Positions 23,968-32,478 of a stretch of DNA of 64,000 bases are shown here, in pieces; within the stretch, counting starts at the first letter, position 1, and every line of letters starts with the position of its first letter. The stretch is from Hyphomonas sp. GTDB taxonomy: Bacteria > Pseudomonadota > Alphaproteobacteria > Caulobacterales > Hyphomonadaceae. The stretch covers positions 3,162,001 to 3,226,000 of the forward strand of contig NZ_CP051230.1 in assembly GCF_017792385.1 (NCBI RefSeq), in the 5' to 3' direction. Made by a program: the position numbers and the translations under genes. The notes under the pieces are model-generated. The model did not search any database. It was not told the DNA's origin and saw only the letters and a list, made by a program, of their open reading frames with translations.

Positions 23968-25541
23968 TCTTCCAGCAGGGCTTCGGCCTTTTTCTGAACC
24001 GCGCCATAGTCGATCTTGCCGGTGCCGAGCACCGGAATCTCGTCGACATGGTAGACCCGCTTGGGCACCGACAATTCCGGCACGCCGTGATTCTTGGCCC
24101 AGGCGAGAATGTCTTCGCGATTGCTGCTCGGCGTGTCACTCAGCAGGATCACCTGCTCTCCCTTCCGGGGATCCGGCAGGGTCACAGCTGCGTGCAGATT
24201 GTCCGGCCAGATCGCGCTGGCGCAGTTTTCCACAACAGCGAGGGACACCATCTCACCGCCGATCTTGGCGAAGCGTTTGACCCGGCCAAGGATGCGGATC
24301 GATCCGTCATCATCAATGGCCACGATATCGCCGGTGTCATGCCAGCCGCCTTCTGGGCGTTCCAGCACGCCGGGATTGGCCGGTCGCAGATACCCCATCA
24401 TGATGTTGGGGCCTTTCACGTGAAGGCGGCCACCTTCCTCGATCCCGTCCACCGGGACGAGGCGTGACTCCATGCCGGACATCAGGCAGCCCACGGTGCC
24501 GGGCCGGTTGTGCTCCCACTGGTTCGCCGCGATGACTGGCGATGCTTCAGTGGCGCCATAACCTTCGAGAATCTCGATCTCGAATTTCCGGCGCACCAAC
24601 GCGCGGGTTTCATCCTTGACGCGTTCAGCCCCGCATACGGCAAGGCGGATCGAATCCATGTCGCCGTCACTGCCGATCCGCGCATATTGGGAAATGAACG
24701 TGTCGGTCGCCAGGAGAATGGTCGACTGGCTGGCCCGGATACGCCGCACGATTTCGCGGGGTTGAAGCGGGGAAGGGTGAAACACGACCGGAATGCCGGC
24801 GACGAGCGGCAGCACGGCGCCCACAGTCAGGCCGAAGCAATGGAAGGTCGGCAGAGGATTGAACAGCTTGTCGGTTTCCGGAGACAGCCCGATATGCGCC
24901 CGCACCTGTTCGACATTCGCCATGACGTTCTCATGGCTCAGCACGACACCTTTTGGTTCGCCTTCGGTCCCGGAAGTAAACAGCATGACGCCAGGGGATT
25001 TGTATCTCGATTGCTTGCGAACCAGACCCGGCAAGATCGAGCCGGCGGCAGCGACCACCTTGTCCTTGAGGGACAGGTTCTCGCGCACATCCTCAAGATA
25101 GACGATTTCAGCCGCATCGGAGAGATCTTCGATGAGGGGTTCCAGTCCGCCAAGTTCGACAAAGCGATGAGCCGTCACGATGCGTTTGATCTGGCCGGCC
25201 TTGAGCGCGGCCTTCAAATTGCGGGAACCGGCGGTGAAATTGAGCATGGCCGGGACGCGATTGAAGGCGCTGAGGGCAAAGAAGCCGATGACGGCGCCCG
25301 CGCCGCTGGGCAGCATCACACCAATGGCTTCGCCCGCCTTCGTGCCGCTGCGCAGGGCAGACCCGAGGGCCAGCGCAGCCTGAATGATTTCCTTGTAGGT
25401 GAGTTCGCGCTCGTCCCCGTCGATCAGGACGGTTTTCGCAGCTCCGAACTCTCTCCGGGCGCGAAAAAGGGCGCTGAACAGGTCGGTACGGGTGCGGGAT
25501 GGTTGATATGGCAAAGGTGCCGGGATGGTCTGTCCGGTCAT
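23964..25541 (-). CDS. AMP-binding acyl-[ACP]/acyl-CoA synthetase, Aas-like
   Basis: A 525-residue adenylate-forming enzyme. The ATP loop is VMLFTSGTEGEPKGVVLSHE, the A5 region EGYGATEASPV, the hinge HDTGDIVAIDDDG then GRVKRFAKIGGEMVSL, and the final catalytic lysine is in GTGKIDYGAV. The hinge wording, with KIGGEMVSL, is that of the acyl-ACP synthetase half of Aas, which re-activates fatty acids for phospholipid repair. Aas normally carries an N-terminal acyltransferase; this protein has only the synthetase. A free-standing fatty-acid activating enzyme is the best reading. Confidence 0.85.
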   Translation of the reverse strand: MTGQTIPAPLPYQPSRTRTDLFSALFRARREFGAAKTVLIDGDERELTYKEIIQAALALGSALRSGTKAGEAIGVMLPSGAGAVIGFFALSAFNRVPAMLNFTAGSRNLKAALKAGQIKRIVTAHRFVELGGLEPLIEDLSDAAEIVYLEDVRENLSLKDKVVAAAGSILPGLVRKQSRYKSPGVMLFTSGTEGEPKGVVLSHENVMANVEQVRAHIGLSPETDKLFNPLPTFHCFGLTVGAVLPLVAGIPVVFHPSPLQPREIVRRIRASQSTILLATDTFISQYARIGSDGDMDSIRLAVCGAERVKDETRALVRRKFEIEILEGYGATEASPVIAANQWEHNRPGTVGCLMSGMESRLVPVDGIEEGGRLHVKGPNIMMGYLRPANPGVLERPEGGWHDTGDIVAIDDDGSIRILGRVKRFAKIGGEMVSLAVVENCASAIWPDNLHAAVTLPDPRKGEQVILLSDTPSSNREDILAWAKNHGVPELSVPKRVYHVDEIPVLGTGKIDYGAVQKKAEALLED

Positions 25542-25692
25542 GACGGCCTTCGTTTCCTCCGAGGCATTGCCCCTGTTTTCTGTAACAATCTGTCATTTAT
25601 CGACACTGTCGCAAGCCCTATTGCAAGATTGCATAAACACTCTGCAGTGTATTTCCCTTGATGAAACAGTCGGTCACGTCCATTTTCCCGCC

Positions 25693-26670
25693 ATGGCAAA
25701 TCTCATCGATCTGACACCGAACACGCGCAAGCACAGGCACCCGGAAAAGCAGTCCCGCCCGGACACGCCGCTGCTCCGCAAACCCGACTGGATTCGGGTG
25801 AAGGCCCCGACATCGAAGGGATATGCCGAGACGCGCGAAATCGTGAAGTCGAACGGGCTCGTCACGGTCTGTGAAGAAGCCGGGTGCCCCAATATCGGCG
25901 AGTGCTGGGACAAGAAGCACGCGACCATGATGATTCTCGGCGAGATCTGCACGCGCGCTTGCAGCTTCTGCAACGTCTCGACCGGCAAGCCGCTGACTCC
26001 CGGCAAGGTGGACGAGGATGAGCCCCGCCGCGTGGCGGATGCCGTGGCCGAGATGGGGCTGCAACATGTCGTGATCACGTCCGTTGATCGGGATGACCTC
26101 GTGGATGGCGGCGCGATGCATTTCGTGAACACGATCGAGGCTATTCGCCGGACATCGCCGGGCACGACCATTGAAATTCTGACACCGGATTTCCTGCGCA
26201 AGGATGGCTGGGAAAATCGCGTAATTGATGCGCGGCCGGACGTGTTCAACCACAATCTCGAAACCGTGCCGCGCCTGTACCTGTCGATTCGCCCGGGCGC
26301 GCGCTATTTCCACTCCCTGCGCCTGCTGCAAAAGGTGAAGGACCGCGATCCGCAGCAATTCACGAAATCCGGCCTTATGGTCGGTCTTGGCGAAACCAAG
26401 GAAGAAGTGATGCAGGTGATGGACGACATGCGATCTGCCGGCGTCGACTTCCTGACCATCGGTCAGTACCTGCAACCGACGCGAAAGCATGCCGCGATCG
26501 ACCGCTACGTGTCTCCGGAAGAGTTCAAGGCCTATGAGGAAATTGCCCGTGCCAAGGGATTCCTGATGGTGTCTGCTTCACCGCTGACGCGCTCGTCTCA
26601 TCATGCCGGTGAAGACTTCGCCCGGCTGCGGGCGGCGCGGGACGCTCAACTGGCCGCTGCCACTGCCTAG
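25693..26670 (+). CDS. lipA: lipoyl synthase
   Basis: A 325-residue radical-SAM enzyme that inserts two sulfurs into octanoyl groups on lipoyl domains. It has both cluster motifs: the auxiliary CEEAGCPNIGEC and the radical-SAM CTRACSFC. NHNLETVPRLY and SGLMVGLGETKEE are further signatures. The ATG at 25693 gives the family's usual N-terminus (MANLIDLTP); upstream codons are unlike LipA. It lies 2 bp before the RatA/COQ10-like gene, an established alphaproteobacterial pairing, in the lipA-coq10-cinA-ispDF order. Confidence 0.98.
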   Translation: MANLIDLTPNTRKHRHPEKQSRPDTPLLRKPDWIRVKAPTSKGYAETREIVKSNGLVTVCEEAGCPNIGECWDKKHATMMILGEICTRACSFCNVSTGKPLTPGKVDEDEPRRVADAVAEMGLQHVVITSVDRDDLVDGGAMHFVNTIEAIRRTSPGTTIEILTPDFLRKDGWENRVIDARPDVFNHNLETVPRLYLSIRPGARYFHSLRLLQKVKDRDPQQFTKSGLMVGLGETKEEVMQVMDDMRSAGVDFLTIGQYLQPTRKHAAIDRYVSPEEFKAYEEIARAKGFLMVSASPLTRSSHHAGEDFARLRAARDAQLAAATA

Positions 26671-26672
26671 GC

Positions 26673-27131
26673 ATGCCGCATTTCTCCAAATCCGTGCACG
26701 TGCCTTTCAGCGGGACGCAGGCGTTCGAGCTGGTTTCCGACATTGCGGCCTATCCTGATTTCATCAAATGGATCACTGCCATGCGCGTGTCTGAAATGAT
26801 GGCCGCGCAGGATGGCAGTTTCACCTGTCTCGGAGAGGCTGCAGTCGGCTTCAAGGGGTTCGTCGAACGGTTCACCACACGGGTCGAAGCGGACCCGAAT
26901 GCAGGATCCGTGGTTGCCTCCCTGGTGAAGGGGCCGTTTCGGAAACTGCGCGCGGAATGGAAGATCCTCGCCTCCAATGATGCCGGGTCCGACATCTCTC
27001 TGGCCATCGATTACGACTTCAAGAACCCGTTCATCGGCATGCTGGCCAAGGCCAATCAGGAACTGGCCGTCAGCAAGATCCTGTCAGCCTTCCTCGCCGA
27101 AGCGGACCGTCGGTACGGGCAGGGCGCCTAG
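26673..27131 (+). CDS. COQ10/RatA-like START-domain protein
   Basis: A 152-residue polyketide-cyclase/START-type protein. It begins MPHFSKSVHVPFSGTQAFEL and has AAYPDFIKWITAMRV, a conserved pattern of the COQ10/RatA family, and ends LAEADRRYGQG. Mitochondrial COQ10 binds ubiquinone; the bacterial relatives have been annotated as ubiquinone-binding or as RatA toxin-like. Linkage to lipA favours a respiratory-cofactor role. It shares a CTAG stop with the convergent pncC gene. Confidence 0.9.
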   Translation: MPHFSKSVHVPFSGTQAFELVSDIAAYPDFIKWITAMRVSEMMAAQDGSFTCLGEAAVGFKGFVERFTTRVEADPNAGSVVASLVKGPFRKLRAEWKILASNDAGSDISLAIDYDFKNPFIGMLAKANQELAVSKILSAFLAEADRRYGQGA

Positions 27132-27619
27132 GCGATCTGCATCTGTATCTGTTTCAGGGCGCATTCCATGGCGGCAAGGCGAATCTGTTCCCGGCCGATA
27201 TCCCCGGTTTGCAGCATTTCATGGATCACGGCCCGGTTCTCGCGGGCGCAGGCCACATGGACGGTGCCGACCGGTTTCATGGGCGTGCCGCCGCCCGGAC
27301 CGGCCACGCCGGTAATGGCCACCGATATGTTTGCGCGGCTGGCCTCAAGCGCGCCCTCGGCCATCATGCGCGCCACCGGCTCGGATACGGCCCCATAGTC
27401 TGCCAGGACATCCCCGGCGATGCCGAGCATTTCTTCCTTGGCGCGGTTCGAATAGGTGACAAAGCCGCGCTCGAACACGGTCGAACTGCCGGGAATGTCG
27501 GTCAGCAGACCGGCCAGCAGGCCACCGGTGCAGCTTTCGGCGGTGCAAATCCTGAGCCGGGCCTGGGCGGCGTCGTCAAGGATGAGCATGGCGAGATTTC
27601 TGAGACGATCTGGAAACAT
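27128..27619 (-). CDS. pncC: CinA C-terminal domain: nicotinamide-nucleotide amidohydrolase
   Basis: A 163-residue stand-alone CinA C-terminal domain, which deamidates nicotinamide mononucleotide for NAD recycling. Signatures are CTAESCTGGLLAGLLT, FVTYSNRAKEEMLGI, GAVSEPVARMMAEGA and AITGVAGPGGGTPMKPVGTV. Full CinA proteins have an additional N-terminal MoaB-like domain, absent here, as in PncC. It is the second gene after ispDF on the same strand, 66 bp downstream, matching the ispDF-cinA order of alphaproteobacteria. Confidence 0.95.
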   Translation of the reverse strand: MFPDRLRNLAMLILDDAAQARLRICTAESCTGGLLAGLLTDIPGSSTVFERGFVTYSNRAKEEMLGIAGDVLADYGAVSEPVARMMAEGALEASRANISVAITGVAGPGGGTPMKPVGTVHVACARENRAVIHEMLQTGDIGREQIRLAAMECALKQIQMQIA

Positions 27620-27685
27620 GCTGACACGATATGACCCGTTCTGGCATCCGTGAAGACGGCATTTCGCGCATATGAGACGGAATGA

Positions 27686-28819
27686 TCAGGTCCCGCGCAG
27701 CAACACGACGGCTTCGGCGGCAATCCCTTCGCGCCGGCCGGTAAAGCCAAGCCCTTCGGTCGTGGTCGCCTTTACGCTCACGGCATCCAGTGGCAGGTCC
27801 AGCAATTGCGCGGTGCGCAACCGCATGGCCTCCCGATGGGGTTTCACCTTGGGTGCCTCGCAGATCACCGTGACATCGCAATTGGCAATGGCAAAACCGG
27901 CTTTGCGCGCAAGTTTCTGCGCCTCCGCCAGGAAGATGCCGCTGTCGGCATCCTTCCACCTGCCATCGCTGGGTGGGAAATGGTCACCAATGTCGCCCAG
28001 CGCCGCCGCGCCGAGAATCGCATCCGTCAATGCGTGCCAGGCAGCATCGGCGTCCGAGTGTCCCTTCAGCCGCGCCACATGCGGGATTTGGACCCCGCAC
28101 AGTGTAACATGATCGCCCGGCTCGAAAGCGTGCACGTCGAAGCCCTTGCCAATACGCATTTGCGGGCTTGCAGGGGCCATGAGGCGTGAGACCATGTCGA
28201 AATCCTCTGGATAGGTGATCTTGTGCAGCCGGTCTGAGCCCCGAACCAGCTTGACCCTGGCTCCCTGAGCCTCGATGGCGGTGAGGTCGTCAACCAGATC
28301 GTCTCCTGAGCCCGCAAGTGCCTTCCGGATCGCGGCGAGCCGGAAGGCCTGCGGTGTTTGTACCCGGTAGAGGGCTTCGCGCGACACAGTATCAAGGCTC
28401 TGGCCACGGTCTCGCTTCAGGGCATCCTGAACGGGTAGGGCAGGCGCCGCCGCATCGTGCGTATCCAACGCTGTCAGGAGGGCGTCCAGCGTCGCGTGAT
28501 CCAGACCGGGCCTGGCGGCATCGTGAATCAGGACGATCGTGTTCGGATCCTGCGTGACAAGTGCGCCGAGCCCGTTGCGCACAGACTGGGTGCGGGTAGG
28601 CCCGCCGGACACGATCCTGCAGCCTGCAGGCGAGAAGCCGTCGGGCGCATCGTCGCCTGCAACAAGGACAATTTCGCCAATGGAAGGATGGGTCGACAAC
28701 ACGTCGAGTGACCATTCCACCACGAGACGGCCGTTCAGCTCGCACCATTGCTTGGCAATGGCGCTTCCAGCGCGGTTTCCGCGACCGGCTGCAACAATGA
28801 TGGCAACTGCCTTGTTCAT
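27686..28819 (-). CDS. ispDF: bifunctional IspD/IspF (MEP pathway)
   Basis: A 377-residue fusion of two non-consecutive steps in isoprenoid synthesis. Residues 1 to about 220 are the CDP-ME synthase IspD (VAIIVAAGRGNRAGS, VLIHDAARPGL). From 221 the MECDP synthase IspF begins (MRIGKGFDVHAFEPGDHV) with zinc ligands D228 and H230, then GHSDADAAWHALTDAILGA and DSGIFLAEA. The fusion is common in alpha- and epsilonproteobacteria. It is divergent from dusB. Confidence 0.97.
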   Translation of the reverse strand: MNKAVAIIVAAGRGNRAGSAIAKQWCELNGRLVVEWSLDVLSTHPSIGEIVLVAGDDAPDGFSPAGCRIVSGGPTRTQSVRNGLGALVTQDPNTIVLIHDAARPGLDHATLDALLTALDTHDAAAPALPVQDALKRDRGQSLDTVSREALYRVQTPQAFRLAAIRKALAGSGDDLVDDLTAIEAQGARVKLVRGSDRLHKITYPEDFDMVSRLMAPASPQMRIGKGFDVHAFEPGDHVTLCGVQIPHVARLKGHSDADAAWHALTDAILGAAALGDIGDHFPPSDGRWKDADSGIFLAEAQKLARKAGFAIANCDVTVICEAPKVKPHREAMRLRTAQLLDLPLDAVSVKATTTEGLGFTGRREGIAAEAVVLLRGT

Positions 28820-28889
28820 GCGCGGCTTTTTAAGCTAGGGCGCGGGCGAACGCTACAGGCGATTGCCGCAGGTGCGAAGTACACCTGCA

Positions 28890-28918
28890 TTGAAATTGTG
28901 CACTTGCGAAAGTTTTAA
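28890..28918 (+). promoter_or_regulatory. candidate promoter of dusB-ntrBC
   Basis: TTGAAA at 28890-28895 and TTTTAA at 28913-28918 are separated by 17 bp, and the ATG of dusB lies 20 bp further on. The -35 is a good match and the -10 is weak, so this is tentative. Confidence 0.3.
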
Positions 28919-28937
28919 AAACTGGAAAGATACAAGA

Positions 28938-29927
28938 ATGACCAATTTTAAGGCACCTCGGGTCTGGCTTGCGCCCATGTCTGGCGCAACAGATGCCCCA
29001 ATGCGTCGTCAGGCGGCGCGTTTCGGCGCGCCGGCCGTGGTGTCCGAGATGGTGGCAGGCGAGATGCTGGCCCGGGCACGGCCGGATGTCGTCCGCCGGA
29101 CGTGCCGTCATGACGGCGACGGTCAATGGATCGTCCAACTCGCGGCAAGCCGACCGGAAGCGATGAGGGTCGGGGCGGAGCTCCTTCGGGAGAGCGGGGT
29201 CGACGTGATCGACATCAATATGGGATGTCCGTCGCGGCAGGTCACTGGGGCGCAGTCGGGTTCCGCATTGATGCGGGACATGCCGCTTGCGCTCGATATC
29301 ATTCAGGCGGCCCTAGATGGAGCCAACGGGTTGCCGGTGACGCTGAAAATGCGACTGGGCTGGGACCATAACAGCCTGAATGCGCCGGACATTGCGGTAG
29401 CGGCGGAGCGTATGGGCATCCGGATGCTGACGGTTCACGGGCGCACCCGGTGCCAGTTCTACAAGGGGCAAGCGGACTGGGCGCGCGTATCCGATACGGT
29501 TTCGGCTGTATCCCTGCCAGTGATTGTGAACGGAGACATTGCGACGCCACATGATGCCGAACGGGCGCTGGAGGCATCGGGCGCGCATGGGGTCATGATC
29601 GGCCGCGCCGCAATCGGGCGTCCCTGGTTGCCAGGGCAGGTTGCAGCTCATCTTGCGGGCCGAACCGTGACGCAGCCCGATCTGGAGACGCAGTTGGCGA
29701 GCCTGCTGGAGCAGATCACCGACAGCGTCGACCTTTATGGCGAACGTCTGGGCGTGCGCACCGTCCGAAAGCATGTGTCAGCTGCTCTGGACGCCGTTGA
29801 CCTGCCGCTGCCTCCGCAGGAGCGGCGTCGCCTTCGCGCTGATGTGTGCCGGCTCGAAACGGCCGCTGCAGTGAAACAGGCGTTGAAGGGTGTGTATTCC
29901 ATGACTCGGGAACTGGAGGTGGCGTGA
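28938..29927 (+). CDS. dusB: tRNA-dihydrouridine synthase B (NifR3)
   Basis: A 329-residue FMN enzyme that reduces uridine in the D-loop of tRNA. It shows the start VWLAPMSGATDAPMRR, DINMGCPSRQVTGAQSGSAL with the catalytic cysteine, TLKMRLGWD, TVHGRTRCQFYKGQADW and VMIGRAAIGRPWLP. The ATG at 28938 is preferred over an upstream frame with an unrelated N-terminus. Its stop overlaps the ntrB start (TGATG). dusB-ntrB-ntrC is the classical nifR3-ntrBC operon. Confidence 0.97.
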   Translation: MTNFKAPRVWLAPMSGATDAPMRRQAARFGAPAVVSEMVAGEMLARARPDVVRRTCRHDGDGQWIVQLAASRPEAMRVGAELLRESGVDVIDINMGCPSRQVTGAQSGSALMRDMPLALDIIQAALDGANGLPVTLKMRLGWDHNSLNAPDIAVAAERMGIRMLTVHGRTRCQFYKGQADWARVSDTVSAVSLPVIVNGDIATPHDAERALEASGAHGVMIGRAAIGRPWLPGQVAAHLAGRTVTQPDLETQLASLLEQITDSVDLYGERLGVRTVRKHVSAALDAVDLPLPPQERRRLRADVCRLETAAAVKQALKGVYSMTRELEVA

Positions 29928-31000
29928 TGACCAGTGAAGCAATCCTGTCGGCACCTCGATTGGGAGACCTCTCTCCGATCGCCCTTCTGCTGGTGGATCA
30001 GCGCCGCAAGGTCGTTGAAGTGAATGCCGCCGCTGAGAGCCTGCTTCAATCATCTAGGCGTGGTCTGCGCGGCAAGCCACTGAGCGAGATCGTCTATCAT
30101 GACTCGCCCGTTTTCGAGCTGCTCGACCGCGCCCAGAGGACGGTTGGGGACATAGCTGCACCTGGCACACCGATCACCGGGCCCGGACTGCTGTCCCGTC
30201 AGATCTGCGACATTTGGGTGCGTTCAACGGATGATCATGGGTTCACAATCGCGATGTGTGAGGCGGCCACACGCGATGTGAATGAATCGGTGGCAGGCGT
30301 CGCGGGCTTCGGTCGCATCCTCGGTCATGAAGTCAAGAACCCGCTCGGCGGGATCATTGGCGCCGCGCAATTGCTGGAGCGCCAGCATGTGGACGGTCAG
30401 GCCGAACTCCTCGAGATCATCAAGGAAGAGGCGCGCCGCATTGAACGTCTTGTCAATCGGTTGTCGGCCTTCGAACTCTTCTCTGCCCCTCATATGGAGC
30501 CGTTCAACATACACGCGCTGCTGGAACGCGTCCTGGCGTCCGAGCGTGCTGCGATGGGGTCCAGGATTGAGTTCAAGCGGGATTTTGACCCGTCGCTGCC
30601 ACCCGTTATAGGGGACTCCGATCATCTTCAGCAGGCATTCCAGAACCTGATCCGGAATGCCGCCGAGGCCGCCATGGACGGAGACGTGACCGGAAAGGTC
30701 ACCGTGCGGACATCCTACGCTGCCGGATTGTCCTTCCGCCAGGCCAGGCTGGGGGCAGGCCTGCGCCGGGCCATGCTGGTGTCAGTCGAGGATACCGGCA
30801 AGGGCATTCCGCGGAATCGCCAGAACACGATTTTTGAAGTCTTCCAGAGCAGCAAGTCAGGTGCCCGCGGGCTCGGCTTGTCGATTGTGAAGGAAGTCGT
30901 GACCGCACATGGCGGTCAGATCCGAGTAGACAGCGTGCCGGGTTCGACGCGCTTTTCAGTGTTGCTGCCACTTGGCACAGGGGAAAAGACTGATGGCTGA
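29927..31000 (+). CDS. ntrB: nitrogen regulation histidine kinase NtrB
   Basis: A 357-residue soluble sensor kinase: an N-terminal PAS domain (about 12-120), the phospho-acceptor H-box LGHEVKNPLGGIIGAAQLLE, and an HATPase with N-box QNLIRNAAEAAMDG, SVEDTGKGIPRN and ARGLGLSIVK. It phosphorylates or dephosphorylates NtrC according to PII and nitrogen status. There are no membrane segments. It overlaps dusB by one base and ntrC by eight, implying translational coupling. Confidence 0.97.
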   Translation: MTSEAILSAPRLGDLSPIALLLVDQRRKVVEVNAAAESLLQSSRRGLRGKPLSEIVYHDSPVFELLDRAQRTVGDIAAPGTPITGPGLLSRQICDIWVRSTDDHGFTIAMCEAATRDVNESVAGVAGFGRILGHEVKNPLGGIIGAAQLLERQHVDGQAELLEIIKEEARRIERLVNRLSAFELFSAPHMEPFNIHALLERVLASERAAMGSRIEFKRDFDPSLPPVIGDSDHLQQAFQNLIRNAAEAAMDGDVTGKVTVRTSYAAGLSFRQARLGAGLRRAMLVSVEDTGKGIPRNRQNTIFEVFQSSKSGARGLGLSIVKEVVTAHGGQIRVDSVPGSTRFSVLLPLGTGEKTDG

Positions 31001-32369
31001 AAAGACCGTTCTTCTTGCAGAAGACGATGCAAGCATTCGATTGATCGTGAACCAGACTTTAGTCGCGGCGGGATATGAAGTCCGCGCGACCAGTTCTCCG
31101 GAAGCGCTCGAACGGTGGGTGCGCAATGGCGAGGGAGACGTGGTCGTTTCTGACGTCTTCCTGGGCGATGCGTCGATCTTTGACCTGCTGCCATCCCTCA
31201 AGCTTGCCCGGCCGGAGTTGCCCTTCATTGTCATGAGCGGCCAGAACACGATCCTGACCGCGGCGTCGGCGGCCCAGCATGGCGCGTTCGACTACCTCCC
31301 GAAACCGTTCGACATCGACACGCTGTCCGGTCTTGTGCAGCGCGCCCTGAAATCCCAGCCCAAGGGCTCCGCCCGGGCCATCAATCCGGAATCCCAGAAG
31401 GCGATCAGTGATGCCGGCCTGCCACTGATCGGCCGCTCAGATGCGATGCAGGAAGTCTACCGGATCATCGCGAAAGTGATGAACACGGATCTGACCGTTC
31501 TGATCGAAGGCGAGAGCGGCACCGGCAAGGAACTCGCTGCGCGGGCCATCCATCAGCTTGGAGATGCCAAGAACGGAAACTTCGTTGCGCTGGACCTGGC
31601 GGCCTTGCCGGCGACCGAGATCAATCGGCAATTGTTCGGCCAGAATGGCGAGCCGGGCGCTGTGCACCAGAAGGGCGGAACGCTCTATCTGGACGAGATT
31701 GGCGACCTTCCGGCCGAAGCCCAGACCCAACTCGTGAAATTGATGCGGGATTCCAGCGGCGCTCGGATCATCGCGTCGACCCGACGGAATCTGGGCCGGC
31801 TCGTTGATGACGGCAAGTTTCGCGAGGATCTCTATTACCGGCTGAACGTCGTGCGCCTGACGATGCCGCCGCTCCGGCTTCGCAAGGAGGACATTCCGGA
31901 ACTTGCGCGTGCGTTCCTCATTCGCGCACAGCGTCAGGGGCTCGCCGCCAAGACGCTCGACAAATCCGCTCTCGACCTGCTGACAGCCTATGACTGGCCT
32001 GGCAATGTCCGCGAGCTGGAGAATCTCGTCCTCCGGCTGGCTGTGCTGTGTCCGGATGAGACCGTCACGCTTCGCGATGTCGAGCGTGAGTTGAGGGCAG
32101 GTGCCAGTGAGCAAAAAGGGTCGAGTGCCGGTTTCGAAAAGGACATCGAGACCCTGCTGCATCGCTATGTCATGGGTGATCTGATCGCCAGCGGTGACAA
32201 GGACGAATCGAACGTCTACTCGAACGTGATCGATCAGGTGGAGCGCCCGCTCATTCGCCTGGCCCTGTCGGTGACGGCAGGCAACAAGGTAAAAGCTGCG
32301 CAGCTGCTCGGCATGAACCGGAACACGTTGCGGGCGAAGATCAATGCGCTTGGCATTGCAGATGAGTGA
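30993..32369 (+). CDS. ntrC: nitrogen regulation response regulator NtrC lacking the GAFTGA loop
   Basis: A 458-residue regulator: receiver (phospho-Asp D54 in VVSDVFLGD), AAA+ domain (Walker A GESGTGKE at 173-180, Walker B LYLDEIG at 231-237, arginine-rich FREDLYYRLN) and a Fis-type HTH at the end (NKVKAAQLLGMNRNTLRAKI). Between Walker A and B, where sigma-54 activators carry GAFTGA, it reads LFGQNGEPGAVHQKGG (214-229), so the sigma-54 contact loop is deleted. Such NtrC proteins are known in Rhodobacter, where they work with the housekeeping sigma factor. The ATG at 30993 overlaps ntrB. Confidence 0.96.
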   Translation: MAEKTVLLAEDDASIRLIVNQTLVAAGYEVRATSSPEALERWVRNGEGDVVVSDVFLGDASIFDLLPSLKLARPELPFIVMSGQNTILTAASAAQHGAFDYLPKPFDIDTLSGLVQRALKSQPKGSARAINPESQKAISDAGLPLIGRSDAMQEVYRIIAKVMNTDLTVLIEGESGTGKELAARAIHQLGDAKNGNFVALDLAALPATEINRQLFGQNGEPGAVHQKGGTLYLDEIGDLPAEAQTQLVKLMRDSSGARIIASTRRNLGRLVDDGKFREDLYYRLNVVRLTMPPLRLRKEDIPELARAFLIRAQRQGLAAKTLDKSALDLLTAYDWPGNVRELENLVLRLAVLCPDETVTLRDVERELRAGASEQKGSSAGFEKDIETLLHRYVMGDLIASGDKDESNVYSNVIDQVERPLIRLALSVTAGNKVKAAQLLGMNRNTLRAKINALGIADE

Positions 32370-32478
32370 TTGACTGATCCGCCGACTGTGGCTTTAGTGC
32401 ACCACTGTTGCTTTTCAGGCACGATCATGTGCCATAAAGGCAACGGGCCGGTGTGGCCGAGTGTAGAGCGGTGTATCC

